Assembly: GCF_019104945.1 (NCBI RefSeq)
Contig: NZ_JAHRWW010000053.1
Span: forward strand, 50,604 to 114,603
Length of the DNA stretch: 64,000 bases
Source of the DNA: Thermomonas sp.
GTDB taxonomy: Bacteria; Pseudomonadota; Gammaproteobacteria; Xanthomonadales; Xanthomonadaceae
Direction of reading: 5' to 3'
How positions within the stretch are numbered: the stretch's first letter is position 1; each line of letters starts with the position of its first letter. The notes beneath the pieces were generated by a model. The model did not search any database, had not been told where the DNA came from, and saw only the letters and a program-made list of their open reading frames with translations. The translations under genes and the position numbers were made by a program. Of the stretch, positions 29,326-38,687 are shown piece by piece.

Positions 29326-29736
29326 ATGCTCCGTTATTTGCGCCGCCGCTTACACCAACGCATCGCCCTCGTGGCGATGCTGTTGCTGCTGTGGTCGCAA
29401 ACGGTGATGGCTTGGCATGCGCTATGTACCCACGCGCAGCAACTGCCTGCACCAGTCGCACAAACAGTCGCGATGCAGGGGCATATGGAGCACTGCAGCG
29501 ACACCGCACCGCCTGCCCCTATCGACAACTCACTGTGCGCTGCGCATTGCGACCAAGGTGCGCCCAGCTCCGATGTCGTGCGTATTCCTGCATTCCTCGC
29601 ACTCCCCGCACTGGTGCCCGCACTGACCGCAGCGCTGCTGCCGCCATCACCTGCGGTTGTAGTGCAGACAGACACCCCCCCGCCCATTCCTTGGAACCGG
29701 CCAACGCTGCACCCTGCAGCGCTGCTACTTATTTGA
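29326..29736 (+). CDS. small exported Cys/His/Met-containing protein preceding the copper efflux genes
   Basis: 136 residues, family not recognised with certainty. It has a basic N-terminus followed by a hydrophobic signal segment ending near VMAWHA (about residue 30), then MQGHMEHCSD and LCAAHCDQG, which could coordinate copper or silver, and a Pro/Ala-rich tail. Similar small proteins (CopL- or CzcI-like) often precede RND metal-efflux operons in Xanthomonads and Burkholderiales; this placement is the main evidence for a metal role. ATG 29326 is chosen because it starts a clean signal peptide (MLRYLRRRL). An in-frame earlier start at 29287 would overlap the dyad. Confidence 0.7.
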   Translation: MLRYLRRRLHQRIALVAMLLLLWSQTVMAWHALCTHAQQLPAPVAQTVAMQGHMEHCSDTAPPAPIDNSLCAAHCDQGAPSSDVVRIPAFLALPALVPALTAALLPPSPAVVVQTDTPPPIPWNRPTLHPAALLLI

Positions 29737-29756
29737 TCCCATCTATCGCCGTTAAC

Positions 29757-29776
29757 GGTTGCGCCCTCGCGCAGCC
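29757..29776 (+). other. hairpin between the small exported protein gene and cusC
   Basis: Stem GGTTGCGC (29757-29764) pairs with GCGCAGCC (29769-29776) including one G-T pair, four-base loop, no T-run. It could stabilise or process the mRNA within the operon. A second short inverted repeat TCCAA/TTGGA lies around 29822-29835. The gap of 120 bases holds nothing else I can support. Confidence 0.35.
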
Positions 29777-29856
29777 GTAAACGCGTGCGCCCACGTTCTT
29801 GGCGCGCGCTTCTTCTCTAACGTCCAAAACGTTGGATCAAAGCGATAGGTAGTTTC

Positions 29857-31089
29857 ATGCTCATATTCTCTCGAAGCCTACTGCTGGGCAGCCTGCTGGC
29901 TTGCCTGCTGCTGACGCGACCCGTTGCCGCGCAGCAACCTTCAGAGCCCCTTCCGGGCAAAGATGTGGCCTCCATTCGCCAATGGTTGCTGCAGCACAAC
30001 GCCGAGCTGCGCGCGCAGCAGGCAGAAACCGAGGCTGCTCAAGCACAAACGATTGCGGCAGGCAGTCTTCCCAACCCCACAGCCAGCGTCTCGCTCCTAG
30101 GTGATACGCGCTATCAACTGCGCCAAAGCATTCCACTTTGGGGCAAGCGCGGCCTAGCGCGCGACATCGCCTCACAGCAGGCCCAGGCGCTTGATGCCAG
30201 CCGCGAAGCCAATGCGCTCACGCTCATGGCGCAAGCCGAAACGGCCTATGTGAATTTTTGGCACGCCAAACAGTCGCTGCTACTCCTTGACGGGCAACTG
30301 ACACTACTGCAAAAAGTAGAAGAAATTGCAGGTGTGCGTTACGCACTTGGTATGGCGCCGCAGCAGGACGCCATTCGCGCACAGGTAGAAGTTAGCCGCG
30401 TGCAAGGCGAGCGCATTCTTCGTGAAGAAACGGGCCATGAGTCGGGCATTTTGCTCAACCTCGTTTTAGGACGCAGGGCCGATGCGGAGCTAGCCGCACC
30501 TCAAAACATGCCGAACATTTCCATCGCAAGCGCGTCATTTAGCGATGCCCTTACCGCACTCGATAAGCACCAGCACCCGGCCCAACGCGCCGCACAGGCC
30601 CAGCTGGTTGCCGCACAAGACACCCTACGCCTACGCCAGCGTGAGCGCTGGCCAGACGTTTCGATAGGTGTAAGCGCCATGCAAATCGACCGTCATCTAA
30701 AAGACTACGAATTGATGCTGGAAGTAGAACTTCCCCTACAACGCCGCGCTTTAGCCGCACGCACGCGTGAAGCCGAACGCTTAGAAGCAGCAGCGCAAGC
30801 CCGCGCCGAAGCGCAATTCACCACGCTTAGCGGCCAGCTGGGTGCCGCGTGGACGCAGTGGCGCAGCGCGCAGCGCCAACGTTTATTAATTGAAAACACG
30901 CGCATCCCACAAGCCGAAGCCAACTTCAACTCTTCACTTGCCAGTTATCAAGTGGGTGAAGTGGATTTTAACGCCCTGCTCGACGCCCTTACCCAATGGC
31001 AAGACGCCAAGCTCGCCCAGCTTGACGCCCAACGTGACGAACTCATTAGCGCCGCTAGCGTGCGCGCCCTCGCCGGAGAAACCCCATGA
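29857..31089 (+). CDS. cusC: CusC/CzcC-type outer-membrane efflux protein (TolC family)
   Basis: Outer-membrane channel of a tripartite heavy-metal efflux pump. 410 residues with a signal peptide (residues 1-26, ending PVAAQQ), two OEP repeats rich in long helices (LRAQQAETEAAQAQTIAAG; LGMAPQQDAIRAQVEVSRV; second repeat with QVGEVDFNALLDALTQW near the C-terminus). No lipoprotein cysteine box is seen. Its stop overlaps cusB by four bases. The metal is inferred from cusA downstream. Confidence 0.88.
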   Translation: MLIFSRSLLLGSLLACLLLTRPVAAQQPSEPLPGKDVASIRQWLLQHNAELRAQQAETEAAQAQTIAAGSLPNPTASVSLLGDTRYQLRQSIPLWGKRGLARDIASQQAQALDASREANALTLMAQAETAYVNFWHAKQSLLLLDGQLTLLQKVEEIAGVRYALGMAPQQDAIRAQVEVSRVQGERILREETGHESGILLNLVLGRRADAELAAPQNMPNISIASASFSDALTALDKHQHPAQRAAQAQLVAAQDTLRLRQRERWPDVSIGVSAMQIDRHLKDYELMLEVELPLQRRALAARTREAERLEAAAQARAEAQFTTLSGQLGAAWTQWRSAQRQRLLIENTRIPQAEANFNSSLASYQVGEVDFNALLDALTQWQDAKLAQLDAQRDELISAASVRALAGETP

Positions 31090-32465
31090 CCCGCAATTCA
31101 ATGCTTATCGGAACACTCGCCATTGCAGCGGCACTGGGCGGAGGCATCGTGCTTGGGCGCTTGACTAAACCCACCATAGCAAGCCCACAAGCAGCGGCCA
31201 CAGCGGAGAAAAAACCGCTGTATTACCGCAACCCAATGGGCCTACCTGACACATCACCTGTGCCCAAAAAAGACGAAATGGGCATGGACTATATCCCTGT
31301 CTATGCAGAAGACGAGGCATCGGCATCACCTGGTACCGTCGTTATTTCACCAGAAAAAATGCAAACCCTTGGCGTGCGCACCGAAGCCGTGCGCAAGCAA
31401 GCGCTCGATCTGGCTTTTTTGGCTAGCGGCACGATTGCCGTCGACGAAACCAAACAGCACGTCATCGCGCCGCGTTTCGATGGCTGGATTGAAACGCTAC
31501 ACGCCAACCAAACCGGCTTGGCGGTGAAACGCGGGCAAACGCTGGCAACGGTGTACAGCCCGCAACTGATGGCCGCGCAAGAAGATTATCGCGTGGCCGA
31601 TGCGGCGCTGCGCCAGCTCAAAAAAGGCGATGCAGCCAGCCAACAGGCCATGAAGCGCCTGCGCGATGCAGCAAAACGCCGCCTGTTGAACTGGAATATC
31701 AGCGAAACCCAGCTTGAGCATCTCGCCCATCTACCGCCGGGAAATCTTGCGATTACCGCACCCAGTAATGGCGTGATTTTGGAAAAGCCTGCAGTGGAAG
31801 GCGCACGCTTTGTGGCAGGCGATGTTCTGCTACGCCTCGTTGACCTTTCTACCGTCTGGATCACCGTCAACATTCCCACCACAAAGATCAGCCAGCTCAA
31901 AGACGGCCAACCGGCGGTGTTTACCACCCCCGCCATTCCCGGACGCAGCTTTGAAGGCACACTCAATTTTCTTCAACCAACCCTTGATGCCACGACCCGC
32001 ACGCTTGCCGTGCGTATTGAGTTGGCTAACCACGACGGCCAACTGCGCCCCGGCTTGTTCGGCAGCGTTGCACTCAGCGGCCCAGCGCATTCCCCCGTTC
32101 TTACCATTCCGCGCTCGGCCTTAATTGATAGTGGCGAACGGCAGATAGCGCTGGTGCAGGTGGCCGAAGGGCGTTTTGCCCCACGCCAGCTGCTGATCGG
32201 CCAGCGCAGTGATGATCGCATTGAAGTGTTGAAAGGCTTAAACGAAGGCGAACAGGTGGTGGTGGAAGGCAACTTCCTGATCGATGCAGAAAGCAATTTG
32301 CGTTCGGCTCTAACCGATATGGCCAAACCCGCCGCAGCGGCACACGAAGGCCACGACATGAGCGGCCACACAATGCCAGCGGCAGCGCCCGCAGTGCCTG
32401 CCGCAAAAGCCCCCAAAGTGGAAGACCCGCACGCGGGCCACGACATGAGCCAGATGGAGCACTGA
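31086..32465 (+). CDS. cusB: CusB-type periplasmic adaptor of copper/silver efflux
   Basis: Membrane-fusion protein of 459 residues. An N-terminal membrane anchor (about 6-27) is followed by a heavy-metal-binding segment with YYRNPMGLPDTS and KKDEMGMDYIPVY, containing the methionines typical of CusB; then come lipoyl/barrel-sandwich, helical hairpin and beta-barrel domains (AVDETKQHVIAPRFDGWIE, NLAITAPSNGVI). The C-terminal tail is rich in His and Met (HEGHDMSGHTM and DPHAGHDMSQMEH), a likely extra Cu(I) or Ag(I) site. It overlaps cusC and lies one base before cusA. Confidence 0.92.
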   Translation: MTRNSMLIGTLAIAAALGGGIVLGRLTKPTIASPQAAATAEKKPLYYRNPMGLPDTSPVPKKDEMGMDYIPVYAEDEASASPGTVVISPEKMQTLGVRTEAVRKQALDLAFLASGTIAVDETKQHVIAPRFDGWIETLHANQTGLAVKRGQTLATVYSPQLMAAQEDYRVADAALRQLKKGDAASQQAMKRLRDAAKRRLLNWNISETQLEHLAHLPPGNLAITAPSNGVILEKPAVEGARFVAGDVLLRLVDLSTVWITVNIPTTKISQLKDGQPAVFTTPAIPGRSFEGTLNFLQPTLDATTRTLAVRIELANHDGQLRPGLFGSVALSGPAHSPVLTIPRSALIDSGERQIALVQVAEGRFAPRQLLIGQRSDDRIEVLKGLNEGEQVVVEGNFLIDAESNLRSALTDMAKPAAAAHEGHDMSGHTMPAAAPAVPAAKAPKVEDPHAGHDMSQMEH

Positions 32466-32466
32466 C

Positions 32467-35400
32467 ATGCTAGGACGCTTGATTGAATGGTCTGCGCGCA
32501 ACGTCTTTTGGGTGCTCACCCTCGCCGTAGCGCTCACGGCAGGCGGCATCTACGCGCTGATCCATACGCCGCTTGACGCACAACCCGACCTATCGGACGT
32601 GCAAGTCATCCTCTACACCGAAGCGCCCGGGCAAGCGCCACAGGTTGTGGAAGACCAAATCACCTATCCACTCACTACCGCAATGCTCGCGGTACCCAAA
32701 GCCAAAGCCGTACGCGGGTTCTCCTACTTCGGCTCATCATTCGTCTATATCATTTTTGAAGACGACACCGACGTGTACTGGGCGCGCTCGCGCGTGCTTG
32801 AATACCTAAGCTTCGCTTCGCGCCAACTGCCACAGGGCGTAACACCTACGCTCGGCCCTGATGCCACCGGCGTGGGTTGGGTCTATCAATATATTTTGGA
32901 AAGCAAACACCACGCGCTCGACCAACTGCGCACGCTGCAAGACTGGTTTGTGCGCTATCCACTTACCGCCGCACATGGCGTTGCCGAAGTAGCGAGCATT
33001 GGTGGTTTCGTTCGCCAGTATTCGGTCACAGTTGATCCAATAAAATTGCGCGAATACGGCATCTCACTGGCGCAAATTGAAGACGTCATCACCACCAGCA
33101 ACCGCGACGTGGGCGGACGTTCATTAGAGCTTTCTGAAACCGAATACATGCTGCGTGGGCGCGGCTATTTGCGCAGCATTAGCGATATCGAACATTTGGT
33201 TTTGAAAGCCGAAAACGGTGTCCCGGTACTGATCCGCGATGTTGCGCACGTTGAGTTTGTGCCTGACGAGCGCCGCGGCATTGCGGAAATGGATGGCCAA
33301 GGCGAAGCCGTGGGCGGCATTGCCATTGCCCGCTACGGCGAGAACGCACTCACCGTCATTGATAGCGTTAAAGCAAAGCTGAAAGAAATTCAGGCCGGCC
33401 TTCCCGAAGGCGTGCAGATTCGCAGCGTCTATGACCGTTCGCAGCTAATCGACCGCGCCATTGCCACGCTGCGCAGTACGCTGCTGGAAGAAAGCCTCAT
33501 CGTAGCGCTGGTGTGCATCGTGTTTTTATTCCACGTGCGCAGCGCACTGGTGGCCATCATCATGCTGCCCATTGGCGTGCTGATCGCCTTTATCGCCATG
33601 CGCCTATTGGGGATGAACTCCAACATTATGAGCCTTGGCGGCATCGCGATTGCTATTGGCGCGATGGTTGATGCGGCCATCGTGATGATTGAAAACGCCC
33701 ACAAGCATTTGGAACGCGATGGCGGTAGCAAACCAAGGCTGCAAATTCTGATCGACGCCTGCCGCGAAGTGGGGCCAGCGCTGTTCTTCAGCCTATTGAT
33801 TATTACCGTGTCCTTCCTCCCCGTATTTGCGCTTGAAGCGCAAGAAGGCCGCCTATTCAAACCCTTGGCCTTCACCAAGACCTTCGCAATGGCAGGCGGG
33901 GCGCTGCTTTCAGTGACACTTGTACCTGCGCTGATGCTTCTGTTTGTGCGCGGCAAAATCGTGCCGGAGCATAAAAACCCGATCAATCGTTTCCTTATCG
34001 CTCTCTACCGGCCCATTATCCAAGGCGTGCTGCGCCACCGCGTTGCCACACTCACCGTTGCAGGGGTATTACTGCTGGCATCGCTTTGGCCTGCTGCGCG
34101 CTTAGGCAGCGAGTTTATGCCTACGCTCAACGAAGGCACCCTGCTCTATATGCCCACCACCCTGCCCGGCCTATCGGTGACGCAGGCAGGGAAATTACTG
34201 CAACAGCAAGATCGCATCATCAAAACCTTCCCAGAGGTGGAATCGGTGTTCGGCAAGGCGGGGCGCGCACAAACCGCAACCGACCCCGCGCCGATGGAGA
34301 TGTTTGAAACCACCATCAACTTAAAACCTGAAGATCAATGGCGGCCCGGCATGACCGTGGACAAGCTCATTGCCGAAATGGACGCCGCACTGCAGTTTCC
34401 CGGTGTGGCCAATAGCTGGACGATGCCGATTAAAGCGCGCACCGACATGCTTTCCACCGGGTTCCGTACGCCTGTTGGCATCAAGGTGTTTGGCAATAGC
34501 CTTGAACAGTTGGAAGAGGTTGCAAGGCAGATTGAAACGGCGGTGCGCAAAGTACCCGGCACCACCAGCGCCTATGCCGAACGACTCACGGGCGGCTATT
34601 ACTTGGATATCACCCCAGATCTTTCACGACTGGCACGCTACGGCCTGAGCGTGGGCGATGTGCAAGACGTGATCGCAAGCGCCTTGGGTGGACAGTTGAT
34701 CACAACAACGGTGGAGGGCCGCGAACGCTTTGGCGTGATCGTGCGCTACCCGCGCGAACTACGTGATACCCCAGAGAAAATTGCGCAGCAAGTGCTTGTA
34801 ACTGCCCCCAGCGGCGCCCAGCTCCCCTTGGGTGAATTAGCCACACTCAGCTTGCACAAAGGCGCGCCATCCATTCGCACAGAGAACGCCCAGCTGGCGG
34901 CATATATCTATGTGGACACGCGTGAAAGCGACCTAGGCGCCTATGTGCAGCGCGCCCAACAGGCCGTTGCCGCTGAGGTAAAGCTGCCCACCGGCACGTA
35001 TATCAGCTGGAGCGGGCAATACGAGTACATGCAGCGTGCGATGGCACGCATGAAAATTGTGATCCCCATTACCCTCGCGCTGATTTTCTTGCTGCTGTAT
35101 CTCAACTTCCGCCGCGTCACCGAGTCGCTGATCGTGATGCTCTCTGTACCGTTTGCCCTCGTCGGCGGGGTGTGGTTGCTGTGGCTGCTTGACTATCAAG
35201 TCTCCGTTGCCGTTGCGGTAGGTTTCATTGCGCTGGCCGGTGTTGCCGCCGAAACTGGCGTGGTGATGCTGATCTATCTGGATCACGCACTGGAAGAGCG
35301 CAAGGCACGCTGCCTCGCCGAAGGCCGCCCGCTGTCGGCAAGTGATCTACACCAAGCCATCATCGTTGGCGCGGCCGAACGCGTGCGCCCCAAGATGATG

Positions 35401-35586
35401 ACGGTGGTTGCGATCATGGCTGGCCTTTTGCCGATTATGTGGAGCCACGGCACGGGGTCTGAAGTGATGCGCCGCATCGCCGCACCGATGGTGGGCGGCA
35501 TGGTGTCGTCTACCGTGCTCACGCTGGTGGTGATCCCGGTGATCTATGCGCTAGTGAAACAGCGGCAGGCGCATCTTTCGCACTAA
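32467..35586 (+). CDS. cusA: CusA-type RND heavy-metal efflux transporter
   Basis: Inner-membrane proton-driven pump of 1039 residues with twelve transmembrane helices and two large periplasmic loops. The HME-RND signature AIAIGAMVDAAIVMIENAH is in TM4. The periplasmic cleft retains the CusA-type methionine contexts LLYMPTTLPG, QWRPGMTVDKL and RTDMLSTGF, which favours monovalent Cu/Ag over Zn/Co/Cd. It completes a tight four-gene operon; no sensor kinase or MerR gene is next to it in this window. Confidence 0.95.
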   Translation: MLGRLIEWSARNVFWVLTLAVALTAGGIYALIHTPLDAQPDLSDVQVILYTEAPGQAPQVVEDQITYPLTTAMLAVPKAKAVRGFSYFGSSFVYIIFEDDTDVYWARSRVLEYLSFASRQLPQGVTPTLGPDATGVGWVYQYILESKHHALDQLRTLQDWFVRYPLTAAHGVAEVASIGGFVRQYSVTVDPIKLREYGISLAQIEDVITTSNRDVGGRSLELSETEYMLRGRGYLRSISDIEHLVLKAENGVPVLIRDVAHVEFVPDERRGIAEMDGQGEAVGGIAIARYGENALTVIDSVKAKLKEIQAGLPEGVQIRSVYDRSQLIDRAIATLRSTLLEESLIVALVCIVFLFHVRSALVAIIMLPIGVLIAFIAMRLLGMNSNIMSLGGIAIAIGAMVDAAIVMIENAHKHLERDGGSKPRLQILIDACREVGPALFFSLLIITVSFLPVFALEAQEGRLFKPLAFTKTFAMAGGALLSVTLVPALMLLFVRGKIVPEHKNPINRFLIALYRPIIQGVLRHRVATLTVAGVLLLASLWPAARLGSEFMPTLNEGTLLYMPTTLPGLSVTQAGKLLQQQDRIIKTFPEVESVFGKAGRAQTATDPAPMEMFETTINLKPEDQWRPGMTVDKLIAEMDAALQFPGVANSWTMPIKARTDMLSTGFRTPVGIKVFGNSLEQLEEVARQIETAVRKVPGTTSAYAERLTGGYYLDITPDLSRLARYGLSVGDVQDVIASALGGQLITTTVEGRERFGVIVRYPRELRDTPEKIAQQVLVTAPSGAQLPLGELATLSLHKGAPSIRTENAQLAAYIYVDTRESDLGAYVQRAQQAVAAEVKLPTGTYISWSGQYEYMQRAMARMKIVIPITLALIFLLLYLNFRRVTESLIVMLSVPFALVGGVWLLWLLDYQVSVAVAVGFIALAGVAAETGVVMLIYLDHALEERKARCLAEGRPLSASDLHQAIIVGAAERVRPKMMTVVAIMAGLLPIMWSHGTGSEVMRRIAAPMVGGMVSSTVLTLVVIPVIYALVKQRQAHLSH

Positions 35587-35596
35587 GCCGCTGCAT

Positions 35597-35630
35597 GCGG
35601 GGCTTGTGGCCGTTACGGCGCAAGCCCCGC
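35597..35630. terminator. inverted repeat between convergent cusA and orn
   Basis: Ten-bp perfect stem GCGGGGCTTG (35597-35606) and CAAGCCCCGC (35621-35630) around a 14-base loop that contains the orn stop codon. Placed between convergent genes it could limit read-through in both directions, but neither side has a T-run. Confidence 0.45.
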
Positions 35631-36164
35631 CAGTTCACCCATAAATTTGCGGTAGTAACGCAGTTCTTCGATGGAATCGTGCACATCGCTTAGGGCAGTG
35701 TGCGCGGTGGTTTTCTTCACGCCGTCCAACACCTTAGGAGACCAGCGCCGCGCCAACTCCTTGATCGTGCTGACATCTAAATTACGGTAGTGAAAATAGT
35801 GCTCAAGTGTGGGCATCAGCCGCGCAAGAAAGCGGCGATCTTGGCAAATCGAATTGCCGCAAATCGGTGACGTATTGGCAGGCACCCAAGCTTTTAGAAA
35901 TTCAACAGTGCGCGCTTCCGCCTCTTCTAGCGGCACGCCTTGCTCCAGCACGCGCTTCCACAGGCCCGACTTACTGTGTTGGTTGCGGTTCCAATCGTCC
36001 ATTGCTTCGAGCGTGGCTAGCGGATGCGCAATGGCCAGTTCAGGCCCCTCGGCCAGCACATTGAGCTGCGCATCGGTCACCACCGTGGCGATTTCCAAGA
36101 TACCGTCGTTGTTGGTATCTAGCCCAGTCATTTCCAGATCAATCCAGATCAAATTGGTGTTCAT
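35613..36164 (-). CDS. orn: oligoribonuclease
   Basis: DEDDh 3'-5' exonuclease that degrades di- to penta-ribonucleotides, including pGpG, the product of c-di-GMP phosphodiesterases. 183 residues, starting [16 protein letters not shown] (Exo I) with Exo [22 protein letters not shown] and Exo [21 protein letters not shown]. Length and ends match the family. Likely co-transcribed with tadA upstream on the same strand (34-base gap). It is functionally relevant because this window encodes several c-di-GMP enzymes. Confidence 0.97.
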   Translation of the reverse strand: MNTNLIWIDLEMTGLDTNNDGILEIATVVTDAQLNVLAEGPELAIAHPLATLEAMDDWNRNQHSKSGLWKRVLEQGVPLEEAEARTVEFLKAWVPANTSPICGNSICQDRRFLARLMPTLEHYFHYRNLDVSTIKELARRWSPKVLDGVKKTTAHTALSDVHDSIEELRYYRKFMGELAGLAP

Positions 36165-36198
36165 TGTGCTTAATTGTGGCCTTGAACGAGTACGCTCA

Positions 36199-36702
<504 letters not shown>

Positions 36703-36879
36703 TTAACGCATACCAAGGCGAGATGTCAAAAACTCGACATTTGCAGCACAATTTCCCATAGTGTCGGCATGGTGCGGCCTTCGCTGCGCATGAACCCCAC
36801 TAAGGATGTCGTTGTCGCCAATGGATAAAGCCCTGCCAGCGCAGCGCTGTAAGCACGCCACCGCACGGAAGACGCGGGG

Positions 36880-38268
36880 ATGAAGGCGGGCTTGCAGGTC
36901 AAATTGGGGCAGCAAGTTACGCTAACCCCGCAGCTGCTGCAGTCGATCCGGCTGCTGCAGGTGGGCTCGCTGCAGCTGGAGCAAGAGCTTCACCAGCTAT
37001 TAGACCGCAACCCTCTGCTTGAACAAGAGCCCGAGGAAGACGATCCACCACCTACTAGCCTCGATGCCGCCGCAGCGGATACTGCCGCGTGGGACGAGCT
37101 GCCCGACCCTATGTTTCTCTCGGGCGGAAGCTATTCGGGCGACCCAGACGATGACCCAACGGCACGTATTGCTGCAGGGCAATCCAGCGACCCGCGCCAG
37201 CGATTGCTAGAAACACTGCAGCTTCAGTGCAGCGCACGTGAACTGGCGATTGCCGCATGGTGGCTAGATTACTGCGACGATAGTGGTTATTTAGAAGGCG
37301 AGCCTGCCCTTTTGGCCGCGCAAGGGGCCGAACAAACCGGGCTTCCCAAACAAGAGCTCTTAGACATTCGCCAGCGTCTTTTGCTTAACGGTGAATGGCC
37401 AGGAATGAGCGCTGATGGGCCCGCCGAGAATCTGCTGGCGCAGCTGCACGCGCTTCCCGCCTCCGCCGCTCGCCTGTTGGCCGAGCGCATCGTAGGCGAA
37501 CACATTGACCTTCTGTCCAAGCACGATCACCCAGCCTTGGCAGTGGCGCTTGGCGCGAGCGAGGCGGCTGTCGCCGAAGCAGTGACGCTGATTTTGTCGC
37601 TACAGCCCCACCCCGTTGAGCAGCCACCGGAGCCGGAACCTGCGTTTATCGTGCCCGACGTCATCGTATGGCGCGGCAATAGTGGCTGGCAGGTGCGGCT
37701 CAATTCGCGCAACGTGCCCAAGCTGCGCCTGTGCACGTATGCCGAACAGGCGGGCAGCCACGAAAGCCTGCGCGGTCTTCTCGAAGAAGCGCGCTGGATG
37801 CTGCGCAGCCTAGGCATTCGCAACGACACCCTGCTGAAAACCGCGCGGGTGCTGGTGCAGCGCCAACAGGCCTTCTTGGAACGTGGTGATGAGGCGATTG
37901 CACCTTTAACCTTAAAAGAGGTGGCGGAAGAGATCGGCGTTCACGAATCCACCGTTTCCCGCATCACCAACGGCAAATACATGCAAACCCCACGCGGCAC
38001 GCTGGAGCTCAAACAGCTCTTTGCGGTGCGGCTAGATGGTGCAGAAGTGTCCGGCGCCGCGATCAAGGCCATGGTGCGCCGGTTGATTGAAGACGAGCCG
38101 TCACAAACGCCGCTGGCCGATGAAGTGATTGCCACCCTACTGGCGCGCCAAGGTATCCGCGTTGCAAGGCGCACCGTGGCAAAATATCGTGAACAGCTGG
38201 GGATTGCGCCCGCCCGCCAACGGCGTGGTGCGTCCTCAGCCGCAGTCAAAGGCAGACAGGTGGGATAA
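36880..38268 (+). CDS. rpoN: RNA polymerase sigma-54 factor
   Basis: Directs RNA polymerase to -24/-12 promoters and needs an AAA+ activator. 462 residues: activator-responsive region I rich in Gln/Leu (LGQQVTLTPQLLQSIRLLQ), acidic region II, core-binding domain, the helix-turn-helix (VHESTVSRITNGKYM) and the RpoN box ARRTVAKYREQLGI. Located directly before vemR and fleQ, this corresponds to the flagellar rpoN2 copy of Xanthomonas; whether a second rpoN exists cannot be seen. GGAAG lies eight bases before the ATG. The 210 bases upstream hold no clear promoter. Confidence 0.96.
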   Translation: MKAGLQVKLGQQVTLTPQLLQSIRLLQVGSLQLEQELHQLLDRNPLLEQEPEEDDPPPTSLDAAAADTAAWDELPDPMFLSGGSYSGDPDDDPTARIAAGQSSDPRQRLLETLQLQCSARELAIAAWWLDYCDDSGYLEGEPALLAAQGAEQTGLPKQELLDIRQRLLLNGEWPGMSADGPAENLLAQLHALPASAARLLAERIVGEHIDLLSKHDHPALAVALGASEAAVAEAVTLILSLQPHPVEQPPEPEPAFIVPDVIVWRGNSGWQVRLNSRNVPKLRLCTYAEQAGSHESLRGLLEEARWMLRSLGIRNDTLLKTARVLVQRQQAFLERGDEAIAPLTLKEVAEEIGVHESTVSRITNGKYMQTPRGTLELKQLFAVRLDGAEVSGAAIKAMVRRLIEDEPSQTPLADEVIATLLARQGIRVARRTVAKYREQLGIAPARQRRGASSAAVKGRQVG

Positions 38269-38687
38269 TGGCAGAGCCGCAACAACCCCTGCCGCAGTCG
38301 ATCAAAGTGCTGCTGGTGGACGACCACGAAGGTTTCATTAACGCAGTGCTTCGGCATATGCGCAAACACCCGTGGATCGAAGTGGCCGGAACCGCTGGCA
38401 ATGGCATCCAAGCCGTTGCCCTCTCTGAAAGCCTTCGCCCCGACATCGTTTTAATGGATTTAGCTATGCCCGAAATGGGTGGCCTACAGGCCACTAGGCT
38501 GATAAAAGCCCAAGATAAGCCGCCATTTGTCGCTATCGTCAGCCATTTTGATGATAACGAACATCGTGAGCACGCCCTGCGCGCGGGTAGCGACGCGTTT
38601 ATCAGCAAGCTCAACTATATTCAGGAAGTGCTACCTCTTTTGGAACGCTTGACTACTGCCGCACCAGCAGGAGGCCGTCAAGGATGA
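38268..38687 (+). CDS. vemR: VemR-like single-domain response regulator
   Basis: 139 residues consisting of a receiver domain only: LLVDDHEG acidic pair, phosphoacceptor in [18 protein letters not shown] at the Ser/Thr switch and FISKLNYI with the conserved lysine. It has no output domain. In Xanthomonas campestris the atypical regulator VemR occupies the same place between rpoN2 and fleQ and affects motility, exopolysaccharide and virulence. The start overlaps the rpoN stop by one base (TAATG) and the stop overlaps fleQ. No cognate kinase is adjacent. Confidence 0.85.
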   Translation: MAEPQQPLPQSIKVLLVDDHEGFINAVLRHMRKHPWIEVAGTAGNGIQAVALSESLRPDIVLMDLAMPEMGGLQATRLIKAQDKPPFVAIVSHFDDNEHREHALRAGSDAFISKLNYIQEVLPLLERLTTAAPAGGRQG

